DNA of 23,859 nucleotides from assembly GCA_948762645.1 (NCBI GenBank), contig CAQBRY010000014.1, positions 1-23,859 on the forward strand. The letters run 5' to 3'. Positions 13,704 to 21,762 of the stretch are shown piece by piece. Within the stretch, counting starts at the first letter, position 1. Each line of letters starts with the position of its first letter. Made by a program: the position numbers and the translations under genes. The notes beneath the pieces are model-generated. The model was not told the DNA's origin, made no database searches, and saw only the letters and a program-made list of their open reading frames with translations. Source of the DNA: an uncultured Eubacteriales bacterium. Lineage in GTDB: Bacteria; Bacillota; Clostridia; Oscillospirales; Acutalibacteraceae.

Positions 13704-14873
13704 ATGTCATGGTATGAAGGGATTTATTCTTGTGGACATGAAGGTCGTATAAATATTATTGGCCCGACAAAAGATAGGCAGAGAAAAGCAGATTGGTATT
13801 TTTCTAATGTTTGTCCTGAATGTTATAAAAAATATTTGAAAGAAGAAAGAGAAAATAAAAATAAAGAAGCTGCTGAAAAATCTGCTGAAATGGAATTGCC
13901 TAAATTGATTGGAACAGAAAAGCAGGTAGCATGGGCTAATTCTATAAGGATTGAAAAAATAAATGCATTAATGAAAAAAAATGAAAAAATTGCCGAGATG
14001 CTAGAGAGAAAAGGATTAGAAAAAATTCCAGAAGAGAATATTGGAATTAAGGAAATCTCAGATGCGACAGATTACTTTATCCGTGTATACACAGATGCAA
14101 AATGGTGGATAGAACATAGGAGAGATGATTTTATTTTAAAAGAAATAATATATTTATATAAAAAACATTTGGATGATGTTGTAAATAAAGATGTAATAGA
14201 GGAAATAAAAAAAGAAGAAGAATCTTTAACTGTTTTACCAAATGTAGATAATAGAAAAAAGGGAATCGTAAGAATTAAATATTATAATTCTGTATTATCT
14301 GCTGAATATATCAGAAATGATGAATTTATTGATATTTTGAAAAATCTTGGATATAAATGGAATGGTTCTGTGTGGACAAAAAATATAAGTGAATATACAG
14401 GGAACGCAAATGATCGAATAGCTGATTTGGGAAATAAATTGCTTTTGTCTGGATTTACAGTCCAATTTCCAAACATAAAATCGAAAGAAATGGCTGTGTC
14501 GGGGATATTTACAGAAGAGAATGACAGATGGGTGAAATATAATACAAAAATTAAAAAACTTACTCTCACATGGAAAAAAAGAAGTGATATATTATATGAT
14601 AATGCAAAAAAGCTTCCTGGAACAATGTGGGAAAATGGTAGTATGAATGTAAGTATAGAATTTTATAAAGAAGTTTTGGATTTTGCAGAAACTATGGGAT
14701 TTTCAATTTCAAAAATGGCATATGAAAAAATTGAAAAATATAAACAAGTGGAATCTAAATATGATACAGCTTTTGTGACTGTACCGAATGTAAATAAACT
14801 ATCTGATGAGGAAAGAATTTCAAAATCATTAAAATCTGATAGAACTATTATAGAGGATTTGATTGATGATTAA
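13704..14873 (+). CDS. Zinc-binding protein with HARP-like C-terminus, helicase partner
   Basis: 389 residues. The N-terminus has a CGH (10-12) and CPEC (37-40) zinc-knuckle pattern. GTEKQVAWANSIR (70-82) recurs in many mobile-element proteins. Two regions, about 205-258 and 292-335 (LYDNAKKLPGTMWENGSM), resemble HARP units, the DNA-structure-binding module attached to SMARCAL1-type SNF2 enzymes. Here that module would be encoded separately, directly before the SNF2 gene, with an 8-bp overlap. Inference: it guides the helicase to DNA. The zinc motif is visible; the HARP assignment rests on pattern and context. Confidence 0.6.
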   Translation: MSWYEGIYSCGHEGRINIIGPTKDRQRKADWYFSNVCPECYKKYLKEERENKNKEAAEKSAEMELPKLIGTEKQVAWANSIRIEKINALMKKNEKIAEMLERKGLEKIPEENIGIKEISDATDYFIRVYTDAKWWIEHRRDDFILKEIIYLYKKHLDDVVNKDVIEEIKKEEESLTVLPNVDNRKKGIVRIKYYNSVLSAEYIRNDEFIDILKNLGYKWNGSVWTKNISEYTGNANDRIADLGNKLLLSGFTVQFPNIKSKEMAVSGIFTEENDRWVKYNTKIKKLTLTWKKRSDILYDNAKKLPGTMWENGSMNVSIEFYKEVLDFAETMGFSISKMAYEKIEKYKQVESKYDTAFVTVPNVNKLSDEERISKSLKSDRTIIEDLIDD

Positions 14874-16266
14874 ATTAAAAAATATCCTGTTTCCATATCA
14901 GAAAACAGCAGTGGAAAAACTAATAAAATTGAAAGTTGGAGCTTTATTTATGGAGCAAGGCACCGGTAAAACAATAACTACATTAGAAATTGCAAGAATT
15001 CGACTTGAAAAAGGGAAAATAGAACATATAATATGGCTATGTCCTTGTTCTGTTAAAAATAATCTTTGTAAGGAAATTATAAAACAGTGCCCAAAAGAAA
15101 TGTTAGGGAAATTTATAATTTGTGGAATAGAAACTTTAAGCACAAGTATTCGGGCAATGTCGTATTTAATGAAAATAGTGGCAAACAAAAAATGCTTTTT
15201 AGTTGTGGATGAAAGTTTACTTATAAAAAATCCCAGGGCTTACAGGACGGAACATATAAAAAGAATCGGGGAATTGTGTCCATATCGAATTATTCTTAAT
15301 GGGACACCAGTTTCTAAAAATGAAGCCGATTTATATTCGCAGTTTTACCTTTTAGATTGGAGAATTTTAGGATATAAGAGTTATTGGAGTTTTGCCGCCA
15401 ATCACATTGAATATGATGATTATGGAAAAATTCGGCGGGTTCTAAATAAAGACTACTTGACTGATAAAATTGCTCCATATTCTGTGCAAGTTTTAAAGAA
15501 AGATTATTTGAATTTACCAGATAAGCATGAAACGACTGTATATTTTTCACTTTCTGACGAACAGAAGAAGCATTATTATGATGTAAAAATGGATTTTCTA
15601 TCTTTGGAAGCCTTGTATGAATATGATACAAGCGTAATATATCGGACATTTAACGCATTACAACAGGTATCCAGTGGAAGAAAAATAATATCTCCCGCAA
15701 ATAAAACGATACGTCATGAACAAATGTTTACTCCATCAGAAAACCCAAGAATAAAGATTTTGTTGGATATAATTGAGGATTATATTAGAGAAGAAAAGGC
15801 TATAATATGGTGTAAATTTTCGCATGAGATACAAGATATTGGGGAAATATTAAAGAAAAATGGATATAAATGTAGTTTTTTTTATGGAAATTTCTCACAG
15901 AAAAAAAGACAAGAATCTATTAAAGAATTTGAACAAGATAATCAATTTCTTATCGCAAATAAAACATGTGCTGGATTTGGATTAAATCTTCAGTTTTGCC
16001 ACAATGCAATTTATTATAATAATGATTGGAATTGGAGTACTAGGGCGCAATCAGAAGATAGGATACATAGGATAGGACAAGAAAATGATGTATATATTTG
16101 GAATATTTGTGCTAACTGTACGATAGATGAAAGAATATTGCGTTGTCTAAATAAAAAAGAGAATATGGTAGATAGTTTTAAAAAATATCTTGTCGATAAA
16201 AACTTTGCAAATTGGTTAGATGGAAATGAAATCGAGGAATTAAATGATAAGAATAGGACTGAATGA
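14866..16266 (+). CDS. SNF2-family DNA-dependent ATPase/helicase
   Basis: 466 residues from the ATG at 14866 (GAGG at 14853-14856; the TTG at 14863 is less likely). All core motifs are seen: Q-like FPYQK (9-13), Walker A EQGTGKT (30-36), motif II DES (115-117, in place of DEAH), motif III NGTP (145-148), motif V CAGFGLNL (368-375) and motif VI QSEDRIHRIGQ (395-405). The last is characteristic of SNF2 proteins. The protein is minimal, with no accessory domains, as in phage SNF2 proteins. It would translocate on double-stranded DNA and remodel protein-DNA complexes. It overlaps both neighbours. Confidence 0.9.
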   Translation: MIKLKNILFPYQKTAVEKLIKLKVGALFMEQGTGKTITTLEIARIRLEKGKIEHIIWLCPCSVKNNLCKEIIKQCPKEMLGKFIICGIETLSTSIRAMSYLMKIVANKKCFLVVDESLLIKNPRAYRTEHIKRIGELCPYRIILNGTPVSKNEADLYSQFYLLDWRILGYKSYWSFAANHIEYDDYGKIRRVLNKDYLTDKIAPYSVQVLKKDYLNLPDKHETTVYFSLSDEQKKHYYDVKMDFLSLEALYEYDTSVIYRTFNALQQVSSGRKIISPANKTIRHEQMFTPSENPRIKILLDIIEDYIREEKAIIWCKFSHEIQDIGEILKKNGYKCSFFYGNFSQKKRQESIKEFEQDNQFLIANKTCAGFGLNLQFCHNAIYYNNDWNWSTRAQSEDRIHRIGQENDVYIWNICANCTIDERILRCLNKKENMVDSFKKYLVDKNFANWLDGNEIEELNDKNRTE

Positions 16267-17125
16267 GAAACAAAAACAAGAGGAAATAAAAAAGTATGTT
16301 AAGGAAAACAATATTAAAAATGTTATTGTTTTTTCTCCTAAAAATATGTTTATGAAGTTGCCAAAGATGGATATTCCAATCCGACAGATAGATTATGATG
16401 AAATTATCATGTATCGAACGTTTTATCCATTGCTTGAAGAAATAGGGAAAAACCATCTTTTAATAGCGAATGAACTTATGCGTGATAAAAACAGAAATTG
16501 TTTGACTTACAATTGTTATGCAAAATATACAAACCAAACAGAGCATAGAATTGCATTCAACTATTTTCCAATTATATCTGAAAGAAGAGATATTATGATT
16601 TTAATAGATTTTATTAATAGTCAACAACATAAAGGTTTTGGGATAAATAATGTTGATATAAGCAAATATGATATTAAATGTATAAGAAAGGATATTGAGT
16701 TATCTATAGTTGATATCCCTTTACCAGAGAGTGCACTCGATGAATATAATGAAGAAAAGGAAAGACTTTTTGATAAATTAGGAAATAAAAGTCCTGATAC
16801 TATTCCACGAAATCTGCATATTTGGACAGGAAAATTTAAAAAGCCTTTTTTAAATGATTCTGAAGTTTACATTGCCAGAAATAAACGATTTAAGCAAAAA
16901 AATATATTTGTTTATAAAGAAGCTGTGCCAGGATTAAAATATATTATTATAGATATACCTTTCCGGAGATTAGAATTTAATGATTTTCTTCGTACAACTG
17001 GACAAGAAGATTTACAATATCTTTCTACAGGCTTTGGTGTAGATAAAGTATATATAAAAGAGCTTAAAGATTGGATTAAGGAGGTAGGAAATATATATGC
17101 TGAAACAGGTGTATATAAAGGATAA
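16244..17125 (+). CDS. Conserved hypothetical protein of the helicase/IbrA series
   Basis: 293 residues. It starts 23 bp inside the helicase gene with GAGGA 6 bp upstream and overlaps the IbrA-like gene by 29 bp, so it is translated in a coupled chain. The sequence is alpha/beta with VIVFSPKNMF near residue 28-37, a run HRIAFNYFPIISE, and a C-terminal FRRLEFNDFL. No catalytic motif is recognised. Its fixed place between the helicase and PP-loop genes suggests a shared pathway. Function unknown. Confidence 0.65.
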   Translation: MIRIGLNEKQKQEEIKKYVKENNIKNVIVFSPKNMFMKLPKMDIPIRQIDYDEIIMYRTFYPLLEEIGKNHLLIANELMRDKNRNCLTYNCYAKYTNQTEHRIAFNYFPIISERRDIMILIDFINSQQHKGFGINNVDISKYDIKCIRKDIELSIVDIPLPESALDEYNEEKERLFDKLGNKSPDTIPRNLHIWTGKFKKPFLNDSEVYIARNKRFKQKNIFVYKEAVPGLKYIIIDIPFRRLEFNDFLRTTGQEDLQYLSTGFGVDKVYIKELKDWIKEVGNIYAETGVYKG

Positions 17126-18221
17126 TGTTAAGGACGTAGCCGAAAAACGTATAAGCTATATCTTCAATGAATTTGAAAATATAATCGTCAGCATATCTGG
17201 TGGAAAAGATAGTACTGTGCTTTGCTGGATGGCTTTGCAGGAAGCTCACCGCCGCAACCGAAGAATTGGAATATTCTTTCTGGATGAAGAAGTAGTATAT
17301 CAATCCACAATCGAACAAGTAACATGGCTAATGAATCTATATCCAGAAAATACAGTTCGCATATGGTTTCAATTTCCTTTTAAATTAACAAATGCAACAT
17401 CTTTAATTGATAGTCAATTAATTTGTTGGGAACCTGGGAAACATGAAATATGGATGCGTCCTAAAATATCATATAGTATTAAAAATATTCCTTGGAATCG
17501 TGATACTCAAACTATTCGAGATAAAAATAAAGGATTTGGATTTTATGATGTAATTGATAATTTTCAAGCATCTAAAAAAAATACAGCTTTTCTTGTTGGA
17601 TTACGGGCCATAGAAAGTATGAATCGTTTTCGTGCTGTTGCCAAAAATCCAGGGTACAAAGATTGTTATTGGTGTTCTAAAATTCATAAATCTGAAGGAA
17701 GTGTAGTGTTTTATCCGTTATATGATTGGATTTTTTCTGATATTTGGAAATATATCTATGATAATAATATTAGGTATAGTCGTATATATGATTATCAGTT
17801 TAAGAAAGGTATGCCACAAAATGAAATTAGAGTAAGTTCATTAATACATGAAAAAGCATTTAAGTCGCTGGTAGAATTACCAGAATTTGAGCCAAAAACA
17901 TATGATAAACTATTGAAACGTATAAAGGGAATTCAAATCGGGAATCTGTATGGAAAGGATGCGAAAATGCTTCGCGCAAGAAAACTTCCTAAAAATTATA
18001 AGAACTGGATGGAATACCGAGATTTTCTACTTGCTACATACCCAGACATAGATAAAAAAATCATATTTGAAAAACGATATGCGGTACAACTGAATAATAA
18101 TTATGTAGCCCGACAACAATGTCGTCAATTACTTTTAAACGATTACGAAAATAATCTTCCAGTGGACAACAAAGAAGACCCTAGGGAGGAAACTTTAAAA
18201 AAATGGAGGGAATTACTTTGA
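17097..18221 (+). CDS. ibrA: IbrA-like PP-loop (PAPS reductase superfamily, DUF3440) protein
   Basis: 374 residues. The PP-loop SGGKDS is at 34-39, followed by FFLDEE (60-65). GLRAIESMNR (168-177), CYWC (190-193) and FYPLYDWIFSDIW (205-217) match the IbrA/DUF3440 layout, as do the terminal LYGKDAK and LPKNYKNW segments. PP-loop enzymes adenylate substrates with ATP; relatives reduce PAPS or, in DndC, serve DNA phosphorothioation. The substrate here is unknown. In E. coli, IbrA acts with IbrB as a regulator of immunoglobulin-binding surface proteins. The IbrB-like gene overlaps its 3' end by 19 bp. Bases about 17200-17280 are GC-richer than average. Confidence 0.85.
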   Translation: MLKQVYIKDNVKDVAEKRISYIFNEFENIIVSISGGKDSTVLCWMALQEAHRRNRRIGIFFLDEEVVYQSTIEQVTWLMNLYPENTVRIWFQFPFKLTNATSLIDSQLICWEPGKHEIWMRPKISYSIKNIPWNRDTQTIRDKNKGFGFYDVIDNFQASKKNTAFLVGLRAIESMNRFRAVAKNPGYKDCYWCSKIHKSEGSVVFYPLYDWIFSDIWKYIYDNNIRYSRIYDYQFKKGMPQNEIRVSSLIHEKAFKSLVELPEFEPKTYDKLLKRIKGIQIGNLYGKDAKMLRARKLPKNYKNWMEYRDFLLATYPDIDKKIIFEKRYAVQLNNNYVARQQCRQLLLNDYENNLPVDNKEDPREETLKKWRELL

Positions 18222-18748
18222 CAATAAAAACTAAAAAGGGAGATATAGAATTGCCGTGTATGGAACCTGTTATTGTTCCGGTTGATAAAGTGATGGCAAA
18301 TAATTATAATCCGAATAATGTAAGTGATAATAATATGCAACTATTGTTACAATCCATTATAGATAATGGATTCTGCTTTCCGGTTGTGACAATCTATGAT
18401 GATACAATTGATCGATATATAGTGATAGACGGATTTCATCGATATAGTATTTTTAAAGATTACTTGGAGGCCGATGTTATCCCAGTAGTTATTCTTAATC
18501 ATACACTTGCACAACGTATGGCAGCAACAGTACAATTTAATCGTGCTAGAGGTGTTCATCAAGTTGAACTTATGGGAGATTTAGTACAAGCTTTAGTTGA
18601 ACAAGGATTAGAAGATGATGAGATTGCAAAACATCTTGGAATGGATATTGAAGAAGTATATCGTTTAAAACAAATTACCGGAATTGCTGAATTATTTAAA
18701 AATCAGGTTTATAGTAAAAGTTGGCATATGGAGGAAGTAGAAGAATGA
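18203..18748 (+). CDS. ibrB: IbrB-like ParB-fold protein
   Basis: 181 residues. NYNPNNV (34-40), VIDGFHR (74-80), RMAATVQFNRARGVHQ (105-120) and an HTH region HLGMDIEEVYRLKQITG (144-160) follow the IbrB sequence closely. ParB/Srx-fold proteins bind CTP or ATP; whether this one hydrolyses nucleotide is unknown. The HTH suggests DNA binding. AGGGAGGA lies upstream of the ATG at 18203; a TTG at 18218 with GGAGGG is an alternative. It overlaps the IbrA-like gene and shares ATGA with the methyltransferase gene, so the three are coupled. Confidence 0.85.
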   Translation: MEGITLTIKTKKGDIELPCMEPVIVPVDKVMANNYNPNNVSDNNMQLLLQSIIDNGFCFPVVTIYDDTIDRYIVIDGFHRYSIFKDYLEADVIPVVILNHTLAQRMAATVQFNRARGVHQVELMGDLVQALVEQGLEDDEIAKHLGMDIEEVYRLKQITGIAELFKNQVYSKSWHMEEVEE

Positions 18749-19392
18749 AATGGGATTATGGAGATGCATATAAACAATATCCAATTGATACAGGAATTGC
18801 ATTTTTTCCTGATGGGTCAAAATTAAAATGTCATGATATTTTTAATCCATTACCTAAATTCATGTATGAGGCAGATATTGTATTTGTAGATTCTCCATGG
18901 AATAAAGGAAATTTAAGATCATTTTATACTAAAGCGGAAATAGAACCGCCAGAAACAGATTATACAAAATTTTATAAACGACTTTTTGAGTGTATAAAAG
19001 AAATTAATCCAAAAACAACATACTGTGAGATTGGAAAGGAACATTTAGCAGATTTTATTGTAGAAATGCGAAAGATATATAAATATGTGACATTTTATAA
19101 TAGCACATATTATCACAATAAAAAAAATTTATGTTATATTGTTCGTGGTTCTTTGAAAAAGAAAATTATTCCATTAGATGGTATGGATGAAGAAGATATT
19201 ATTCAATGGATTTGTATAAAAGAAGATTATGAATGTATAGCTGATTTATGTATGGGTAGAGGGCTTACAGCAATAAATTCGGCATTAAATAAAAAAAGAT
19301 TTGTTGGTACAGAATTAAATCATAAAAGATTATCTGTGGCCTTACAGAGATTAAGTAATATTGGAATGGAATACTATATAGAAAATACATAA
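18745..19392 (+). CDS. DNA N6-adenine/N4-cytosine methyltransferase
   Basis: 215 residues from the ATG at 18745, with GGAGG at 18730-18734; the TTG at 18721 is rejected. The catalytic motif IV is DSPW (49-52), a variant of DPPW/NPPY. The SAM-binding motif I is DLCMGRG (167-173), followed by GTELNHKRL (188-196). Motif IV before motif I is the beta-class/MT-A70-like order for amino methylation of DNA. No target-recognition domain of normal size fits between them, so specificity may be short or supplied by the IbrB-like partner. No restriction endonuclease is adjacent. A role in protecting element DNA or marking it is plausible. Confidence 0.8.
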   Translation: MKWDYGDAYKQYPIDTGIAFFPDGSKLKCHDIFNPLPKFMYEADIVFVDSPWNKGNLRSFYTKAEIEPPETDYTKFYKRLFECIKEINPKTTYCEIGKEHLADFIVEMRKIYKYVTFYNSTYYHNKKNLCYIVRGSLKKKIIPLDGMDEEDIIQWICIKEDYECIADLCMGRGLTAINSALNKKRFVGTELNHKRLSVALQRLSNIGMEYYIENT

Positions 19393-19405
19393 GGAGGTAT
19401 GTAAA

Positions 19406-20470
19406 ATGAAAATTTATGAAAGAAAAAATTTTCCTAGAACAGCAAATGATTTGAAAACGATGTATAAAAAAGGTGTTTTATCTTTTGATAATGCAGTACA
19501 AAGAAGTTTTGTTTGGAAAAATACCAAAAAAGATAATCGAATGAGTATGTTAATTGATAGTATGATGCGTGGTTTCCCAATTCCTGCGATGTATTGTAAT
19601 TGTTTATTTGAAGATGCTAAAAATAAAGTGTATGATTTTTTAGACGGGAAACAGCGTACAACAACTATAATTAAATTTTTAAATGATGAATTTGAATTAG
19701 TAAATATTCCTATTTTAGAAGATGATGAAGATAATAGGTATGATTTTAATGGTTTGACTTTTTCTCAGTTACCAGAACAATTTCAAGACACTATAAAAAC
19801 ATATAGTTTGACTGTATATTATTATGATAATATGGATCAGGAAGATGCAGAGGAAATGTTTAGACGTTTAAATAATGGGAAAAGTTTGACTGCTATTGAA
19901 TTATCAAGAGCAAATGCAGTATCTAAAAATGTAATCTCAAAACTTGGAAAACATGAATTATTTAAAAAAGTATTATCTGAAAGATCTATAACCAGTTATG
20001 CAAATGAAGATATTGTAGTAAAAACTTGGATTGAATTATTTAATGATAAAAAATCTTTTGAAACTAAAGATGTGCGTCCGCAATTAAAAGAGTGTGAAAT
20101 TACTGAAGAACAAATGATAATAATTAAAAATATTTATGATGTTTATTTATTATTATTAGAAAAAATAATTAATGATAAACAAACAAAAATTTTTAAGAAA
20201 ATTACAAATAAATTACAATTAATATCTTTATGTTTTATATTAAAGAAAGTAATTGAAGAAAATATTGAAATTGAAAATTTAAAAGAGTGGATAGATAATT
20301 TTTTTGAAACTGAAAATAAAGAAGTTTCAATAAATTCAAGATACAATGAAATAAGTAAGGGAAGAGAGGCTATAAGAGAAAAAGAAGTAAAAGAAAGATT
20401 GCAAATTTTAGAAGAAAATTTTAATCAATATATTGAAAAGATAGATTCAGAAGAATTTATTAAGTTGTAA
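19406..20470 (+). CDS. DUF262 domain protein without nuclease domain
   Basis: 354 residues. QRSFVW (32-37) and the signature DGKQR (80-84) place it in DUF262 (ParB-like NTP-binding/hydrolysing fold, seen in GmrSD, SspE and BrxU). Those enzymes usually carry a C-terminal HNH (DUF1524) nuclease; no His-Asn-His motif is present here, and the C-terminus is a charged helical region. AAGGAGG follows the methyltransferase stop closely. Relatives sense modified DNA or couple nucleotide hydrolysis to DNA cutting. As it stands this could be a sensor, an inhibitor or a partner for the upstream genes. Confidence 0.8.
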   Translation: MKIYERKNFPRTANDLKTMYKKGVLSFDNAVQRSFVWKNTKKDNRMSMLIDSMMRGFPIPAMYCNCLFEDAKNKVYDFLDGKQRTTTIIKFLNDEFELVNIPILEDDEDNRYDFNGLTFSQLPEQFQDTIKTYSLTVYYYDNMDQEDAEEMFRRLNNGKSLTAIELSRANAVSKNVISKLGKHELFKKVLSERSITSYANEDIVVKTWIELFNDKKSFETKDVRPQLKECEITEEQMIIIKNIYDVYLLLLEKIINDKQTKIFKKITNKLQLISLCFILKKVIEENIEIENLKEWIDNFFETENKEVSINSRYNEISKGREAIREKEVKERLQILEENFNQYIEKIDSEEFIKL

Positions 20471-20547
20471 AATTGTTTTTTATTATAATATATGAGATGT
20501 GAAAATATGATGGAATTGTATTGATTCATAAATTATAAGGAGAATTA

Positions 20548-20826
20548 ATGATAAAATTAAAAGTTGGAAAAAATATATTGGACATAAATAAAGATGATTT
20601 GATTTTAGATAATGGCGCATGTTTTCAAATCATTACAAAAAAAGTTGGAATTGGTCTTAATGAATATATACCTGTAATGAGTAAAAGATTATTTAATGAT
20701 TTGAAAAGATTAAATTTAATTTTTACAAGTACGGAACTAAAACATATGGCTGAAGAAATGTATAAATTAAATCAAGTAACATTTTGGAAATTTAATATTG
20801 ATGCAATGCAAAAATTGGGATATTAA
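20548..20826 (+). CDS. Hypothetical protein
   Basis: 92 residues behind AAGGAG. The N-terminus is beta-rich (IKLKVGKNILDINKDDLILD, then ACFQIITKK); the C-terminus is helical. No family recognised. A TATAAT at 20484-20489 lies upstream but has no -35 at a usable distance. Confidence 0.6.
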   Translation: MIKLKVGKNILDINKDDLILDNGACFQIITKKVGIGLNEYIPVMSKRLFNDLKRLNLIFTSTELKHMAEEMYKLNQVTFWKFNIDAMQKLGY

Positions 20827-20838
20827 GAAAGGATAATT

Positions 20839-21042
20839 ATGCATACTTTTGAAGGTAAAAATTGTAGATTTTTTTATAACTCTGATATGAGTGGTGAAAT
20901 TTATATTCGTGATAAAAATTCAGATAAAGAATTAAAAGTTGAATCACATGATATTTTGGATTTTGTTGCTAATTATATAAGAAATCGAAAAATAAGTAAA
21001 TTAGAAGATATGACAACAGAAGAAATTTTTAATATATATTAA
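20839..21042 (+). CDS. Small hypothetical protein, phage type
   Basis: 67 residues behind AAAGGA. The start FEGKNCRFFYNSDMSGEIYI resembles short unnamed proteins I associate with Clostridia phages. The C-terminal half is an acidic helix. No function known. Confidence 0.6.
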   Translation: MHTFEGKNCRFFYNSDMSGEIYIRDKNSDKELKVESHDILDFVANYIRNRKISKLEDMTTEEIFNIY

Positions 21043-21070
21043 TATAATAATATGGGAAATGGAGATTAAA

Positions 21071-21291
21071 ATGAAAAATATATATGATAATTTATTAAAA
21101 AAATAAATGATAAAAAAGTAGAGTTATCAGAAAGACAGGATTCTTTTGAAATTATGTGGAATAATGAAAAACACTCTGGTTGTTTTGAAAGAAATGCAAT
21201 TAATGATTTACTAATTATGCAACAGTTAAAATCTGAAATTTCAGAAATGAAATATTGGAAAATGCTTATAAATATACAAATTAATAAATAA
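21071..21291 (+). CDS. Small protein requiring a -1 frameshift (or broken gene)
   Basis: The ATG at 21071 has GGAG at ideal distance, but the frame reads only MKNIYDNLLKK before TAA at 21104-21106. The -1 frame, entered at the A7 run 21097-21103, continues INDKKVELSERQDSFEI and on to a stop at 21289-21291, giving 73 residues of ordinary helical, charged protein. The run sits in the exact phase A-AAA-AAA of a -1 slippery heptamer, with the zero-frame stop immediately after. Either recoding or slippage produces the full protein, or one A has been lost. Function unknown. Confidence 0.5.
21097..21103 (+). promoter_or_regulatory. Slippery heptamer A-AAA-AAA
   Basis: Seven A residues in X-XXY-YYZ phase relative to the ATG at 21071, followed directly by TAA. 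I see no strong downstream stem-loop or upstream Shine-Dalgarno enhancer beyond the initiation site, so efficiency is uncertain. Confidence 0.45.
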
Positions 21292-21334
21292 TATTATAAA
21301 TGTAGTTTATATAAAAATAGAAAGGTGGTTTACT

Positions 21335-21487
21335 ATGAAAGATTGTACGACATGTAGATGGACTAGTTGTCGAAATTATGGGAAAAGTATTACTCCTTGT
21401 AAAAAATATATAATGTCATTAGAAGAAGAAAAAAATAATATATTGAAAAAAGAAGAAGAAAAAAATAATATATTGAAAAAATGGTAG
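21335..21487 (+). CDS. Small Cys-rich protein
   Basis: 50 residues behind AAAGGTGG. The Cys pattern C4-x2-C7-x4-C12-x9-C22 suggests metal binding. The rest is a 10-residue block EEEKNNILKK repeated twice, then KW (the final W followed by TAG). The frame stays open after the TAG for another 42 codons (to 21616), so this may be the front part of a longer gene broken by a nonsense change. Function unknown. Confidence 0.5.
   Translation: MKDCTTCRWTSCRNYGKSITPCKKYIMSLEEEKNNILKKEEEKNNILKKW
21421..21480 (+). repeat. Perfect 30-bp tandem duplication
   Basis: Bases 21421-21450 and 21451-21480 are identical. The duplication is in frame and adds ten residues to the Cys-rich protein. Identity without drift suggests a recent event. 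Confidence 0.9.
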
Positions 21488-21616
21488 AATAAAAATCATA
21501 TAACTTTTGATAATGAATATAATGTTGGTTTACGAGCAATAAGAGAGTATGGATATTTGGCTGTATGTACTAGACCAGAAGTAAAGTATTATTGTATGTG
21601 TAATGGTATTTATTGA
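21488..21616 (+). pseudogene. In-frame continuation after TAG, probable gene remnant
   Basis: After the TAG at 21485-21487 the same frame reads NKNHITFDNEYNVGLRAIRE, then YGYLAVCTRPEVKYYCMC and a stop TGA at 21614-21616. It has no start codon or ribosome site of its own. Composition looks coding, so it is best read as the detached C-terminal part of the preceding gene. Confidence 0.4.
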
Positions 21617-21684
21617 AAAAAATTATAAATATTTTAACCTTAACAGTAAAAATGAATAAAAATAATAATTATTTATATAAGTAA

Positions 21685-21717
21685 AAAAAAGCATTTGGGA
21701 AAATCCAAGTGCTTTTT
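21685..21717 (+). terminator. Intrinsic terminator
   Basis: AAGCATTTGG (21689-21698) pairs with CCAAGTGCTT (21705-21714), one wobble, flanked by A and T runs. It ends the small-gene unit and isolates the ParB-like gene that follows. Confidence 0.8.
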
Positions 21718-21762
21718 ATTATATAACAAAAAAATAATTTTAATTATGAAAGGAGATTTATA

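Noticed and set aside
15314..15649. Minus-strand ORF of 111 codons, with about fifteen other minus-strand ORFs through the window
   Set aside because: All lie antisense to well-supported + strand genes, lack ribosome sites and show no recognisable protein features.
19406..20470. A complete GmrSD/SspE-type restriction enzyme
   Set aside because: Only the DUF262 part is present; no HNH motif is visible downstream of it or in the next genes.
13704..20470. A canonical Dnd or Ssp phosphorothioation system
   Set aside because: The PP-loop protein has the IbrA/DUF3440 layout rather than DndC. No cysteine desulfurase, DndD/SspB-like or other required component is visible in the window.
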